Origin: Rallus limicola
Lineage: Eukaryota; Chordata; Aves; Gruiformes; Rallidae
Assembly (NCBI GenBank): GCA_022605955.1
Contig: JAKCOZ010000001.1
Span: 18,654,146 to 18,718,145, forward strand
Reading direction: 5' to 3'
Length of the DNA stretch: 64,000 bases
The notes below the pieces were generated by a model. The model made no database searches. It was not told the DNA's origin and saw only the letters and a list, made by a program, of their open reading frames with translations. Shown here in pieces: positions 1-10,795 of this stretch. A program made the translations under genes and the position numbers. Within the stretch, counting starts at the first letter, position 1; the number at the start of each line of letters is the position of its first letter.

Positions 1-564
1 TTAAAATAACCAATGCTTTTAAAGAGTTTCAGAAGGAACTTAAAACTGCAGGGTTTGAATCAATCTCTAATTACAAGGAATTAAGATGACAGCCACAGAA
101 GGAGGCTATTGGAAAGTCAGACTATCCTACATTAGGCTTCTGGGAGGTACTCCAGCCTAGCTGGATGATGCATATGACTCACTACCACAGGTTCTGCTGC
201 AGGGTGCTTGTTCCAAAGTAAAGGTGTTAAAGGCAACATACTGATAAGGGTCATGGGCTATTTGCAACCAGGTCTAGTTGAGCTTCTCTCTGAATAGGTA
301 ATATTCCATTAAAAACTTCCTGTAATAATCTGGGGTCCCTTGAAGTGCCACATAGGAGTTCAGTCTGATATTGCAGAATCCTCTAATTTTGTGCTTCTCT
401 GAAAAGCTGCAAACTGTTACAATGGGGGGAAAGCAGGACAGCTGCTCGATTCTATTGAAAATATACTGCCTGTAGAAAAGAGGGAAGCAGACTTACTGAA
501 GTGTCTTTCATTCTGATCTTGATCCTCTAAGGAAATAACCAACTAAATCCTTAATCCCCCAACC

Positions 565-619
565 TTTTTTTTTTTTTTTTTTTGGTGGGGGGTGGGGAGG
601 GGGTGGGTGGAGGGAAGGG
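565..619 (+). repeat. Poly-T run followed by a G-rich, quadruplex-capable tract
   Basis: A T19 homopolymer (565-583) runs into about 36 bp of G runs separated by single T or A residues (GGTGGGGGGTGGGGAGGGGG and on), ending near 619. Four or more G runs of at least three bases with short loops fit the G-quadruplex pattern on the plus strand. On the transcribed TIMP3 pre-mRNA (minus strand) it reads as C-rich then poly-A. Confidence 0.85.
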
Positions 620-3600
620 ACAGGTGCTGCTCTTCATATTTAGAGAAGTAAAACAAAGGGTTTAAGAATTCAGCCTGTCATTACCCCCAGCACAGTCCTT
701 TCCAGTACTGAAGCTTTTGCACAGGAACTGCTGCTCTCATCTTCCCGTATTTTCCAGGTTTGTGATTTTTGCCCTGCAGGATGCTGGGGGGGCGCTATAT
801 TTTGTGGCTATTGATGTACTGTACATGATAGCTACTTAAGTGCCCCAAGGGTCACTTTGCTGTTTCATTTCCTCTTGGTCTGATCCTCCCCACCAATGTC
901 TTTAATGTATTCATTGTTAGAAGTGCTATACTCTTCTATGCAGTGTGGTCCCTTGACTAGTGTCTCCTGCTCCTTCTTAAAAGCTCTTTTCCCTACACTC
1001 CCTCTCTCAAATACCAGAAGTTTTTCAGCTTTTAGCTCTGTGCCATATGTAGTATATTATTTACTGGAGGGAACAGGCCTATGTATCCTAGTCCAGAGAT
1101 ATGATCAGGAAGGAGACAGCCCCACACTTCACAAGGTAAAGCAAAGGACCCAGCAAGCACACATTTCACTAGGACTGGTGTACAGGCTGCTCATAGTCAC
1201 CTCAACCCCCTTTCAATTGCAATGTGCATTTCTCCAGACCTATGAAAGGCAACTGGGATATTTATAGCAGTGTCAGAAGAGGCAGGAAGTAGGAAACTGG
1301 GGTGGGTGTTTGGAAAGTGTATAAAGGGCTTGGAACAGTGGGGCCAGCCTGCAACTCCTTCCCTCAAAAGAACACGGAGCTCAAGGAGAAGTATCTGGGG
1401 AATAGCTGGTTTTCTACAGATGTCCTCTGGCTCTCTCTTCCTCTACCTGTTGCCTTTCCAACACCAGCCATTTCCCGTCTTTCAAAGTCAAGTGGAAGTT
1501 TTCCATTCTGTGGTTTTCCTGTCTTGGTACAAGCAAGCACATTTTCTCCCTTACACTTTAACTGTTTGGAGACTGAACACCAAGACCAGCTCACTAGGGA
1601 GAGAGCTTCCTATTTAAAGCTGACCCTAGAAATTTGAGAGAGCTGATTAAACAGGTATCCACTGAGCATGAGATTGAACTTCTTGTCTGAACAAATGCAC
1701 CAGTGCTCTTTTATAGAAAATTATCAGCAAACATAATGCCAGCAGACCCCCCTAACACTCCCCAGTACTGAGGGAAACATAGGGAAAAGGAAGCAGATGT
1801 TGAAGTCCCCATACTGTAATTGTATTACAGCATGAGAGAGTTAAAATTGATGTCCTTCAGCCTAGGCCAGCAGGATCTTGGGTCATTTTGAACATGGCCC
1901 TGTAGAACCTGTTAGCTATGTGCTGTTGTGGGTTGTTTTTTTAATGAACCCCCAAAGAGCAAGAAGTAATAACGTGTTACCTTTATGCTGTTGCACCTCT
2001 TGTAGCCATTACTGTCTGTGGAAGCATTGTGTACATTTGGTACAATTTATATCTGATCTACTGAAGTACCAGTGCCTGTGCAGGCCAGCAGAAATCTGGG
2101 CCTTTTCATGACAAAGTCAAGGAATTAATAAGGGGAGGATCTATGGACTCTCTTATTCATCCTTGGGCCATCTCACACACCTTTCTTTACCTCCAATAAA
2201 CTAGTTCTGAGCTCTGAAGAACCAGCAGGATTACAATGTTCTGACACTTTAACAACAGATGGGTAACTAAGGAATATTGTCGATTTTTTGTTAGACTGTG
2301 TACTTTAGTCTGGAGTCAATAACAAGTGTGTGTTGAATAATGGTAGCTCTGCCATTTGCATGCTTTTCTTTTCTCTCCAAACGGCAGTAGGTCATGTTAC
2401 TACTTCATGTATGTTAAAAGTACCTTTAGACAGCACGTTACATCTGGCAAATTTAATTTGCTGCTCCTGCTGTGCCATCTGCATCATTTTGCAGCTGAGC
2501 TGTATTCTCCTTAACTCACATGGAGAAAATAAAAGGAGCCCAAGCCCTGCACACACCCCCATGCAACTTGCACTTCTTAAAGGAAAGAAGGAACGTTGTG
2601 TTCATCTAAATGGAAGAACAAAACAGAAAACTAGAGCCCAGACACAGTAAAGTGAGTGTGCTCTGTCCATGGCAAGTCCACCCAGACAGGTTTTTTTTCA
2701 AGGCCTAAGCTTTGATCGCCAGTCAGAACAACATGCAGAGAACAACAGTAGAGCATCAATGGGTTTATGTTGTTCGTTCTACTTCGGTGTTCCCCTGAAG
2801 CCACACCACCCAACCACTCTCCCAGATGGGTAAGATCCACCTTGGGCATGCCCCACATAGTTTCAGGTGAGGTAGCCTATCATGTGTAACAGCTAATGAG
2901 CCTTCTTAGCTTGACCAGCCTATATCTAGTTCTTCTCAGTACTTCCACACAGCATTTCTCCCTTTTTCAGTAATGTTTTCTCCTTCTTATACTCCAAGCC
3001 TAGCCTTTGCAGGGCCTTTGCCACTCTTACAGCTCCTACATATCTTCTCCCACAAGTGTCCCACTGAGCCTATTTTTATGATCATCCTCTTCACACACCT
3101 GTAACAAAGTCTGAAGGTTTCAGAGCTGAGCCTGCTGACACAGACCACTAGCTCCCCACTCACATAACCCAAGACCTGAGTTAATGATGACCTCCCTGAC
3201 ATTATCCCCAAGCAGTGCTCTCTGCTGGCTCCTAGCACATTTCAGTCCCAGGAAGGTCACCCCAAATCAGCAACTTTCTTCCTAAAATAAGATGCTACAT
3301 CTCAGGCAAACCATAGCTGCTATTTGGTAAGGTTTGACGTTATTTTTCTGCCTATGTGTGTCTCTGCTATTTAACTTGAGTTTTATTGTCTGTATATTGT
3401 TTCTAGGGGCTGAAATTGCCCTTTGGAAAGGTCTTACATAAACACTAGCAGGAATTTGGACTATTCATATTCAACATTTATTTTACCAGCATGCAACTCA
3501 AGATACTTCTATCTTGTTTCCAAAAGACACCCAGAATTTTTTCTAGCTGGCAGTAACATTGAAGAAATAAAATAATCAGGGTTGTGTAAAATCACTTGCG

Positions 3601-6600
3601 TTTTTATGTTATTAGACACCGTCAGTTAATGTACTAACTCTTCAGTCTGGTCACCCAAGGGAACTACTTCACATTACAGTAGAAAATTAACTTTTCTTTA
3701 ACAATATTCTCACACTCTCTAGTAACAATCCTCTTAGAAACCTGAAACCATCAAGTCAAATCCAACTCTGATACAAGATGGTGAAATACTGCTGAGACCA
3801 GTGCCATAGCACCTGCTTTACACAAGTTATGAGGCTGGTCCAGTATTTCCTTTCCATATGGATCACTGGGAGAGATTTTAGATCTAGTGTAAGAGGGTGT
3901 AAATCCATTCAGCCCACTTTGGTCTCATTTACCCCAGGCCAAGTACCAGCCCAGTACTTTCAAACAGCAGGAATTCGACACAGAGGGTTACTAAAGAGGT
4001 TGTTGACCTTCAGCTCTGCTATTTGCAACAAGTGCTGCAAAGCTGAGGAAAAGTTAAGGCAGTCTTGCAACACTTCTAAATGCAGCCTGCTGCTCTGACC
4101 AGCCTTGTCTCAGAGAAGTCTATGTAAGGCATAGTTAGTTCAAAAAGCAGTAACAGTCTGATAAAGTTATTCCAGTAAAATTTCAAATGTTACATGTGAA
4201 AGCCCTTCAGAGCTTTCTATGAGCTACAGTAGGCTTGTAGGTTTAACAAACTCTGCATTTGCTTAACTAATTGGTGTTTGAAGGCACACTTTTCCTCTCT
4301 TACTTTTTACACTATTATCATTTCACTGGTATAAGCTGCTTCCAATTTATAACATCATGTAAGAGACAGAATAATAACCCGAAAGTCTAGAGCAATAAGG
4401 AATGCATCAGAGCAAAGTGTCTTCATCTTGAACCAGAAAAAAAAAATTAAAATCTCAAAATTAAAAGGAAACACAACCACAGGCACTGCAGACATTTTTA
4501 GGACTGAGATCAGTCTCTCAGCTTAGTCTGGTTCAGAGCTGGCAAGCACAGCGTTCCTGCCCTTGCCTGCTAACTCAAACCAAGCTGTCCTCTCAGATTT
4601 ACTAGCTCTTATGAGCTTTCAGAAAGCACCCAATGGAAGTTTCATTTAATGACAAGACCTCCTACCCAGACCAAACAGGCTCATTTCTGCAGTGACACAT
4701 GCCCAGTTGGGCTACATAAGAGCACCCTGTGGTAATGGAGCTGTGAGGAGAAAGAAATATGACCTCAGACAACATTGTTACCTCAAAAATCAAAGTTTTC
4801 ATTTTAATAGCTTTAGCATCCAGTTAAGACCAAGGCTGCTCCTAAAGATTCTTGATCCCTCCCACCGTGACTGTCAGTGGGATTATGCATGCGTTACAGA
4901 GATCCTCTCAGATGCGAATCCAGTTGCCATATCTAGGAGACTGTGAAAGGGCAGGGCCAAGTGTATTTAGTATCTTGGAAAATGTGAAGTCCACTGATGA
5001 AGCTGAGAGCACATGTATCACCTTGTGCCAATTCTTCTGTGGTCAAACAACCAAATCTGCTCATCCTGAAAAACAGATGTAAACAAAGCAGGCCTTTCCC
5101 AACCCCAGATGAAAACCTTTGGTCTTGCATGGACTGGACACAACTCTGTTCCTACTAGCCCATTTCTTCCCAGAAACATTAGAGAAGCAATTGGCAGGGA
5201 GAGAACGGGTATGAAATAAGTGAAAAAAAGAATGAAAGAAATGTCTACATAAAGCAAGGGGCTCTAAGGCTCAAGGTTAGAACATCTGGCTCTCAGCTGG
5301 CTCAGAGATCTTGTTGGAATTACTTCCTGCAATAGGAACAAGATACCTAAGGAGCCTTATATAGCATCCTGTGCTACATCTTCCAAACAGTCATTTCCAC
5401 CACATTTTTTTAAAATACGTAAGTTTGGAGAACTGACAAACTCCAGTTCCCACAAGGTGATGGCTCTACTCTGCCAGGGCCTTTAACTGCAAGTAACCAA
5501 CAAAAACAACAAATAAGCCACTTCTTTTTCCACTTCTATTATGTAGGCCAATTCAGTTTAGAATTACCATCCTTCTGTCAGAAGACATGACCAGGCACAA
5601 GGAACACCCTCTTTCACCACAGTTTTTACCATGGGACATTGGAATTCCACTGAGGTTAAACAAATGTCAATTTCCTCACATGTAACATGGAAATCACAGA
5701 ACCTTTTTTTTTTTTTGGAAGCTTTACAGGACACTTGTCAGATTTCCTGCTTCTAAAATGCCCTAAAGGGAAGTCCAGTCTAAAAATTAACCCACATCAA
5801 CTACTTCCTCAACAGAAGTCAGATTCCCAAGTGGATGCAACGCTTTTGCAACCATTATCATGACATGTAACACAAAAATTTGTTTTAAATTCATCTCAGC
5901 TCAAATGATTGGTATAATAATTAATCCAAGCTGGTTTAGTTTAACTTCTAAATTAATTTGTTAGACCTTGTCTGCTTTAAAGGATAAGACAGCACGTGTG
6001 ACCTCACTACAGCATCTCTGACAAAGAAAGCACGTTCAAAATCTCATGCATGATCAAGTTGTTCTGCATTTCTCCTTTGGCTTAATAGCACGAAGGTTGG
6101 ATGATCAATTCAAGAAAACCAATTTTTAAAAAAAGGGCAGGTTTTCTATTAGGTGCTTAGACTTTGGGCCAAACAATTTCATGACCTTCCTCCTCTGCTG
6201 TTTCTTGCTCTTCTCAAATCACATTCTCAGTTCAATAGAGGCCGGCCACTGCAGGTAGTAATAACTCAGTGCTATGGGTATGGCAGGATGGAGGAAAGAA
6301 CAGTTTCCTTAGCACCAAAGAACTGTATAAAAAGCTTCATCTCCCCAAAGCTCCCCAACTCCAGCTCATCATGAGTGAGGTTATTTAGAACAGAGAGGGG
6401 CACTACCCATTGGCATCCTTGCTAAAACAGTTATTTCTTCCCCCAACACACACTATAGAAAGGAACGTTGTTTTGAGCTCCTTTGAACTTGGCTTCTAGT
6501 GCCATAGCTTCTTTCTGAAGTACATGTGCAAGATGAAAGCGAGATAGGTGTGGAGTGGACAAAGTTCTTTCCTTATCGCTTGCAGACCGGTTTGTCAAAA

Positions 6601-6637
6601 CCCAGCCTGCAATTCCTTCGCTTTTTTTTTTCCTCAG

Positions 6638-6640
<3 letters not shown>

Positions 6641-6676
<36 letters not shown>
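6641..6676 (+). repeat. (GA)18 dinucleotide microsatellite
   Basis: An uninterrupted run of 18 GA units lies within TIMP3 intron 1, preceded about 10 bp upstream by a T-rich run. It is likely length-polymorphic. It produces meaningless open frames of repeated R-E on one strand and S-L on the other. Confidence 0.97.
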
Positions 6677-6679
<3 letters not shown>

Positions 6680-7196
6680 AGATTGGAGGGAACCAGGCAG
6701 GAGGTGTTTTTCCAAACCTGTGAATGCAACATTCAGCAGCCAAGCTCAAAAGTTCCTGTTGCTCCTGTAAAAAAGGATAAACAAGCCCCTTTTCATGTCA
6801 GCTATGTCCAGCTGGAAATGTCACAGGTTTGTCACAATGGAACAAAGCATGCCTGGTGTCCGTTCTTTCAAAAGGTCTCTTAATTCATACAAAAGAAAAA
6901 TATTCACATCTGGAAGGGGTCATATGCAAGGGGCAGGAGTAGAGGAAGCAAAGTTCAGATGGCAAGTCATAGCAGTTGCTGTTTGTCTTGCTTTTTGTCT
7001 AATTATTGTACTGCCTGTTCTGGCACTTATCAATCCAGTTAAAGAAAGAAAGGCAAGAGTTAAACCAGCAATTTTATTATTGATTGACCTCAGAAGGCCA
7101 GATGAGACACACGTCTTCACTTTTGCTCCATTCATCATGCTGGAACACTAAGGCTGAGTGAAGAGACCGCTTGTGACCAGACTGGGAGCAGTTTCT

Positions 7197-7224
7197 CCCC
7201 CCCCCTTTTTTTTTTTTTTTTTTT
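7197..7224 (+). repeat. C10-T18 homopolymer junction
   Basis: Ten C residues are followed directly by eighteen T residues, then AATAAAG. On the transcribed minus strand of TIMP3 this is an A18-G10 run. It is a simple low-complexity tract; the AATAAA on the plus strand is not associated with any gene I can see. Confidence 0.9.
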
Positions 7225-9986
7225 AATAAAGATAAAAAAATTTTGTTGGGCATAGAGTCCAAGCTTCCTTTAGAAGACCACAACCTTCACTGTCAAAGGA
7301 TGTGGAAATCCTGCCATTTCCAATGAGTTTATTTGAGCATCTGTTTCTGTAAAGAATAAAACCTTCTCATGACTGCAGAGTTGGGAGGCTGCATCAGAAC
7401 TGAGCCACAGGGAGAACAAAAATTAAATGTCTAGTGAAAGGAAAAAAGAATAAACTTGAGAGCAGGCCTTTACTGGCTAAGCATGAAAGGCCAACCATAG
7501 TAGTTTGACTTGCACTCCTAAACTAAAAGTTTTCTCCTGCTTCAACATTCAGTGCTTCTGAAGATGAAAAGCCTCTCCTAGGCTGCCACCTAGCTAGTTA
7601 ATTTCTTGTATTGTTTTAGGAGCTATTTTAAAAAGCTCTTTTGCTCCAGCCCCTAATGAATTGACTCCTCCCTTTTGAGCTGGTATTTTGTCAGGAGTTT
7701 CAAGAGCGATAAAAACTTGCTGCCAAGTCCCTTTCTTCCCCACAATGTGTTTTATAACCCAGCGTGTAGTTTAGCCTGTCTAAACACTGCACTAGTACAC
7801 TGCCATCAGTTTCCATGGAGATGATTAACTCCTCCAGAGCCAGAAAGCTTTAATGGGCTTTTTGCCCTTTCAGCACACAAGGAACATGACAGCATTTACT
7901 AAAATCAACCTGCAGAAACATCACATTTTCCAGACAGTTCTAGAAAATGCAAGGATTTACTCATGCTTCAACCCATCACATGGAAATGCAAGTTTGGTTA
8001 AGACTGCAGTTAAGTCATCTACTAGGACAAATTGCTCTTTCCCTTTCTGCTTCTCCTCCTTTGCATTGCCATGATGTCTGAGGGCATGACAGCCCTACTG
8101 ACATCAGTTTTTTGAACTACCATTTCTCTGCATAAAGCCAAGGTACAATTAAGAGTCCAGAACAGAGAAAGTAGAGATGAAAGAGATGACTTTGAACTCA
8201 ACCAGAAATCAGAGTAGAAAACAGGAAAAAAAAATATCCCCTCAAGTTTAGGGATACTGCTAATACAAAACTTCAGAGTTTATCACAGTCTTAGTCACAT
8301 ATGCATCTAGTAAAAACACACTGTCCGTGTGTATTAATAACAAAAAATTATTTACCACCACTTTAAGAAGTTGAATTGAACTGAAAAGTACCCCTAACAT
8401 ATAACATGACCTAAGAGGAGCAAGAAAGATGATGTTTTCCCAAAATGCAGCTAATGAAGGCCACATGCTGTCATCTGCTATAGCTGTGTAAAAATGGGTT
8501 TCCCAGTCTCACTTTCACAGAAAGGACAATCTTCCTGGCAGCTGCCACTGAAGTGGCACGCTTGTTGATCCAACTATGAAAATGGCAACAGAAATTTGAA
8601 CAGTGCTGTTTCCTATAAGAAATCCCCAGTATAACATTATTTTCCAGGCTATCATCACTGAAGCAAACTGGAACCTTCCCGGCGCTTTTAATAAAAGGGT
8701 TTTTTTTGCATTCACGAGGAGATACATTATATGACCTATACATGAATAGCCAGGCATAACTGTAGTTTCTGTAGAAGAGTTAAAGGCAAGAGAGAGATTT
8801 TTCTGCCAGAAAACTTGGCTAACTTAAAAGAGCCACTGGCAGGGTTCATAGCAATGGGTGTTCTGCTCCTCACTTGGAGCCAGTAGCGTGGGTACCAGCA
8901 GTGCAAAGTCCCATAACTCCTTTTACTCTGTGCAACTAAGACAATCCACAAAGGTGCAAGAAGACTTCATTCGTGCAGTCCACTCTCAACTGCTGAGGTG
9001 ACAGCCTGTAGTTAGTTATTCAGGCATATGTCCAATATTAACTAAAAGGATACCACTAATTGATTTCATATACTTTACCACAGGATACTAACCAAGCAGC
9101 AACCATATCTGGTTAACCACCCTTGCCTACAAACAAACCAAGGAATTTGAGTCCAGAGGCTCCATTACCTCTTTCTCAGAGATTCTGGGTGTTCCCCTTG
9201 CCTCCCATCTGAAGTTAGGAATGACACTTAGGAATGCTAAAACCCATACTGGAGAACATCAGCAAGGATCCAGAAAGCCTTTCAACTTTCAAAAGATGCA
9301 TGCACGTTTCCACACCTCCCACAGCTGCAAAGATCAACACATAGCATGCAGAAAGCGTGGAGACACTTGTTACCTGCTCCTACAGCCCTTCCTGGCAGTA
9401 GTGGTGCAGCACCACAAGGTGTTAGCTGCACCTTCCTGCCTCCTATTATTTGTCAGCAGGCTGTGGAGGAAATTTTGGCTTCCCACACCTCCGACCATGT
9501 TTCTGTCCTGCTGTAGGAAACAAGCCCCTCTTACGATCACTGGTTTCTTTGAAGCGTATTGTGGAGAGGCTGCCATCACTGCTGTGGGACAGAGCCTGCT
9601 GCCACAGCTTCCAATCACCCCTCAGGAGGGCTAGGTGAGGGTTCACCACCACATGGCTCTCCTCGTGCTGGCCCAGGCTCACGCAGCAGCTACCAAGCCA
9701 CACCTGTCTTGAAAGGTCAGGTCATCCCTCACCAGCTTAACCCACCCCGCGTCCTTTTCAGTGCTTTTCACCCGCAGGAGTAAGGCTTACTTGTGGAGAC
9801 AGCCCGCCTCCTGCCCACACCACCCAAAGTCCCTCAGAACTTTCTAGACAGGCAGGCTTCGCGCCGGCGGGGCAGGTGCCGCCTCCCCGCGCAAGGGGCC
9901 TCGGCTGCCCCCACGGACCGCTGCCAGCCCCGGCGGGGCCGCTTCGCGCCGGGCGAGGAAGCGACGCCTGCGCCCGCGGCACTTAC

Positions 9987-10110
9987 CGATGTCAGAGTTG
10001 CAGAAGGCGTCCTGCGGGTGGATGGGGACGCAAGTACAGGACTCCACCACCAAGTCCCGCAGGCTCCAGCTGCAGAGGAACACGACGAGGAAGCTCAGCC
10101 ACGCCGTCAT
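9987..10110 (-). CDS. TIMP3: TIMP3 exon 1, coding part (metalloproteinase inhibitor 3, N-terminus)
   Basis: This exon encodes the first 41 residues of TIMP3, a secreted inhibitor of matrix metalloproteinases and ADAM/ADAMTS proteases that binds extracellular matrix. Residues 1-24 ([15 protein letters not shown]...) form a hydrophobic signal peptide. The mature protein should begin at Cys25 in [17 protein letters not shown]; in this family the N-terminal Cys chelates the protease zinc, and CxC plus [11 protein letters not shown] is a TIMP hallmark closest to TIMP3. The start ATG (10108-10110) has A at -3. An open frame runs 8 codons further upstream, but only from a GTG, so the ATG is preferred. 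The exon ends after the first base of a Val codon, followed by a consensus donor (G|GTAAGT, intron begins at 9986), the same split as in other TIMP3 genes. Later exons, with the rest of the inhibitory and C-terminal domains, lie beyond position 1. The gene is partial only because of the window edge. Confidence 0.94.
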
Positions 10111-10368
10111 GGTGCCTCCGAGGTGCCTCCTCACTTCTGCAGAGCAGGAGGGCAGCCGCTGCGCGGTTCGCCTGACTTTACTCTCGCTCCCTAACCGCCC
10201 GTGCTCCCTAACAGACCGCCCGCCTCCCTCCTCACACTGCCTCTCCCTATCGCTGGCCTCGGCAGCGCAGCCTGCGCCCGGCGGGACGGTGCAAGCCCGA
10301 GGGCACGGCAGATCCGCAGCTCCCGGCGGCTGAGAGACGCGCTGCTGTACCGAGCGGTGCTGCGCTGC
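10111..10368 (-). other. TIMP3: TIMP3 5' untranslated region (right boundary approximate)
   Basis: This GC-rich stretch lies between the TIMP3 start codon and a TATA-like element at 10392-10399 read on the minus strand. If that element is used, transcription should begin near 10364-10370, giving a 5' UTR of about 255 nt. The boundary is inferred from motif spacing, not from transcript data. No intron is apparent between it and the start codon. Confidence 0.5.
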
Positions 10369-10540
10369 GTCGCGACCGGCCAGCGCGCGAAGTTATAGCC
10401 TCGATCGCGCCCTCTCGGGCTCCGGGGGCGCCGCCGCCCCCGACCAATGGGAGCCCCGCATTACCTCATCGGCGGGAGAGGCCAGCGGGACGGGGCGGGG
10501 CTGCGGCCGCGGCTTCAGCGCCTTATACGGAATAGTGCGC
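10369..10540 (-). promoter_or_regulatory. TIMP3: Proposed TIMP3 core and proximal promoter
   Basis: Read on the minus strand towards TIMP3, the order is a GC box (GGGGCGGGG on the plus strand, 10492-10500), an inverted CCAAT box (CCAAT on the plus strand at 10444-10448), and a TATA-like GGCTATAACT (10391-10400). The CCAAT box would sit about 80 bp and the TATA-like element about 28 bp upstream of the presumed start, which are classical spacings for NF-Y and TBP sites. A CArG-like CCTTATACGG (10521-10530, one mismatch to CC(A/T)6GG) lies just upstream. From general knowledge, the mammalian TIMP3 promoter is described as TATA-less and Sp1-driven, so the TATA-like element may not matter. The placement next to exon 1 is solid; individual site function is inferred. 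Confidence 0.6.
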
Positions 10541-10795
10541 GGAGCGCCCAGCCGCCCGCGGCCGGTGGCGCAGGTAGCAGTCTGTCCCGTTCCTTCTCGC
10601 CGCTTCTTCGCGCCGCTCCCCCCCTGCCGGCGGTGCCGCCGGGGGAACGCTGAAACTTAAAAACTAATCGTACCTCCGAGGCCTCGGCAAGTACCCGTCC
10701 CGCGGCCGTCAGCGCCCGGCCGGCTCTGGCCCGGAGGAGCGCCCGTCGCGCCGGTCGGGGCCAGCCGCGGCCAGCCGCCCCACTCGGCACCTCTG

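Larger units (their letters stand above)
1..9986 (-). other. TIMP3: TIMP3 intron 1 (5' part; runs off the window)
   Basis: The intron begins at the donor at 9985-9986 and continues past position 1. I looked on the minus strand for the next TIMP3 exon (expected to start with the remainder of a Val codon and encode IRAKVVGKK-like residues) and did not find it, so the intron exceeds 9.98 kb. The mammalian gene also has a very long first intron, a common site for enhancers. It contains a T19 run with a G-rich tract (565-619), a (GA)18 microsatellite (6641-6676) and a C10-T18 run (7197-7224). No transposon was recognised. Short open frames here look random. Confidence 0.85.
9855..10795. other. CpG island at the TIMP3 5' end
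   Basis: CpG dinucleotides and G+C are very dense here (for example GCGCGCG near 10383, a NotI-type GCGGCCGC at 10503-10510, and many CGCC and CGGC runs), against a CpG-poor background elsewhere in the window. The island covers the exon 1 coding part, 5' UTR, promoter and a few hundred bases upstream. Open frames of 60-140 codons inside it, on both strands, are what stop-poor GC-rich DNA gives by chance. Confidence 0.9.

Noticed and set aside
9221..9634. 137-codon plus-strand open frame inside TIMP3 intron 1
   Set aside because: It is antisense to the intron, has no known motif, and several other frames overlap it on both strands.
1..9986. Possible TIMP3 exons 2-5
   Set aside because: No minus-strand segment encoding the expected conserved TIMP3 residues with splice sites was found; these exons probably lie beyond the left edge.
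10111..10134. Upstream extension of the TIMP3 frame (8 extra codons)
   Set aside because: The extension starts at GTG, not ATG; the ATG at 10108-10110 has a good context and gives the family's usual signal peptide.
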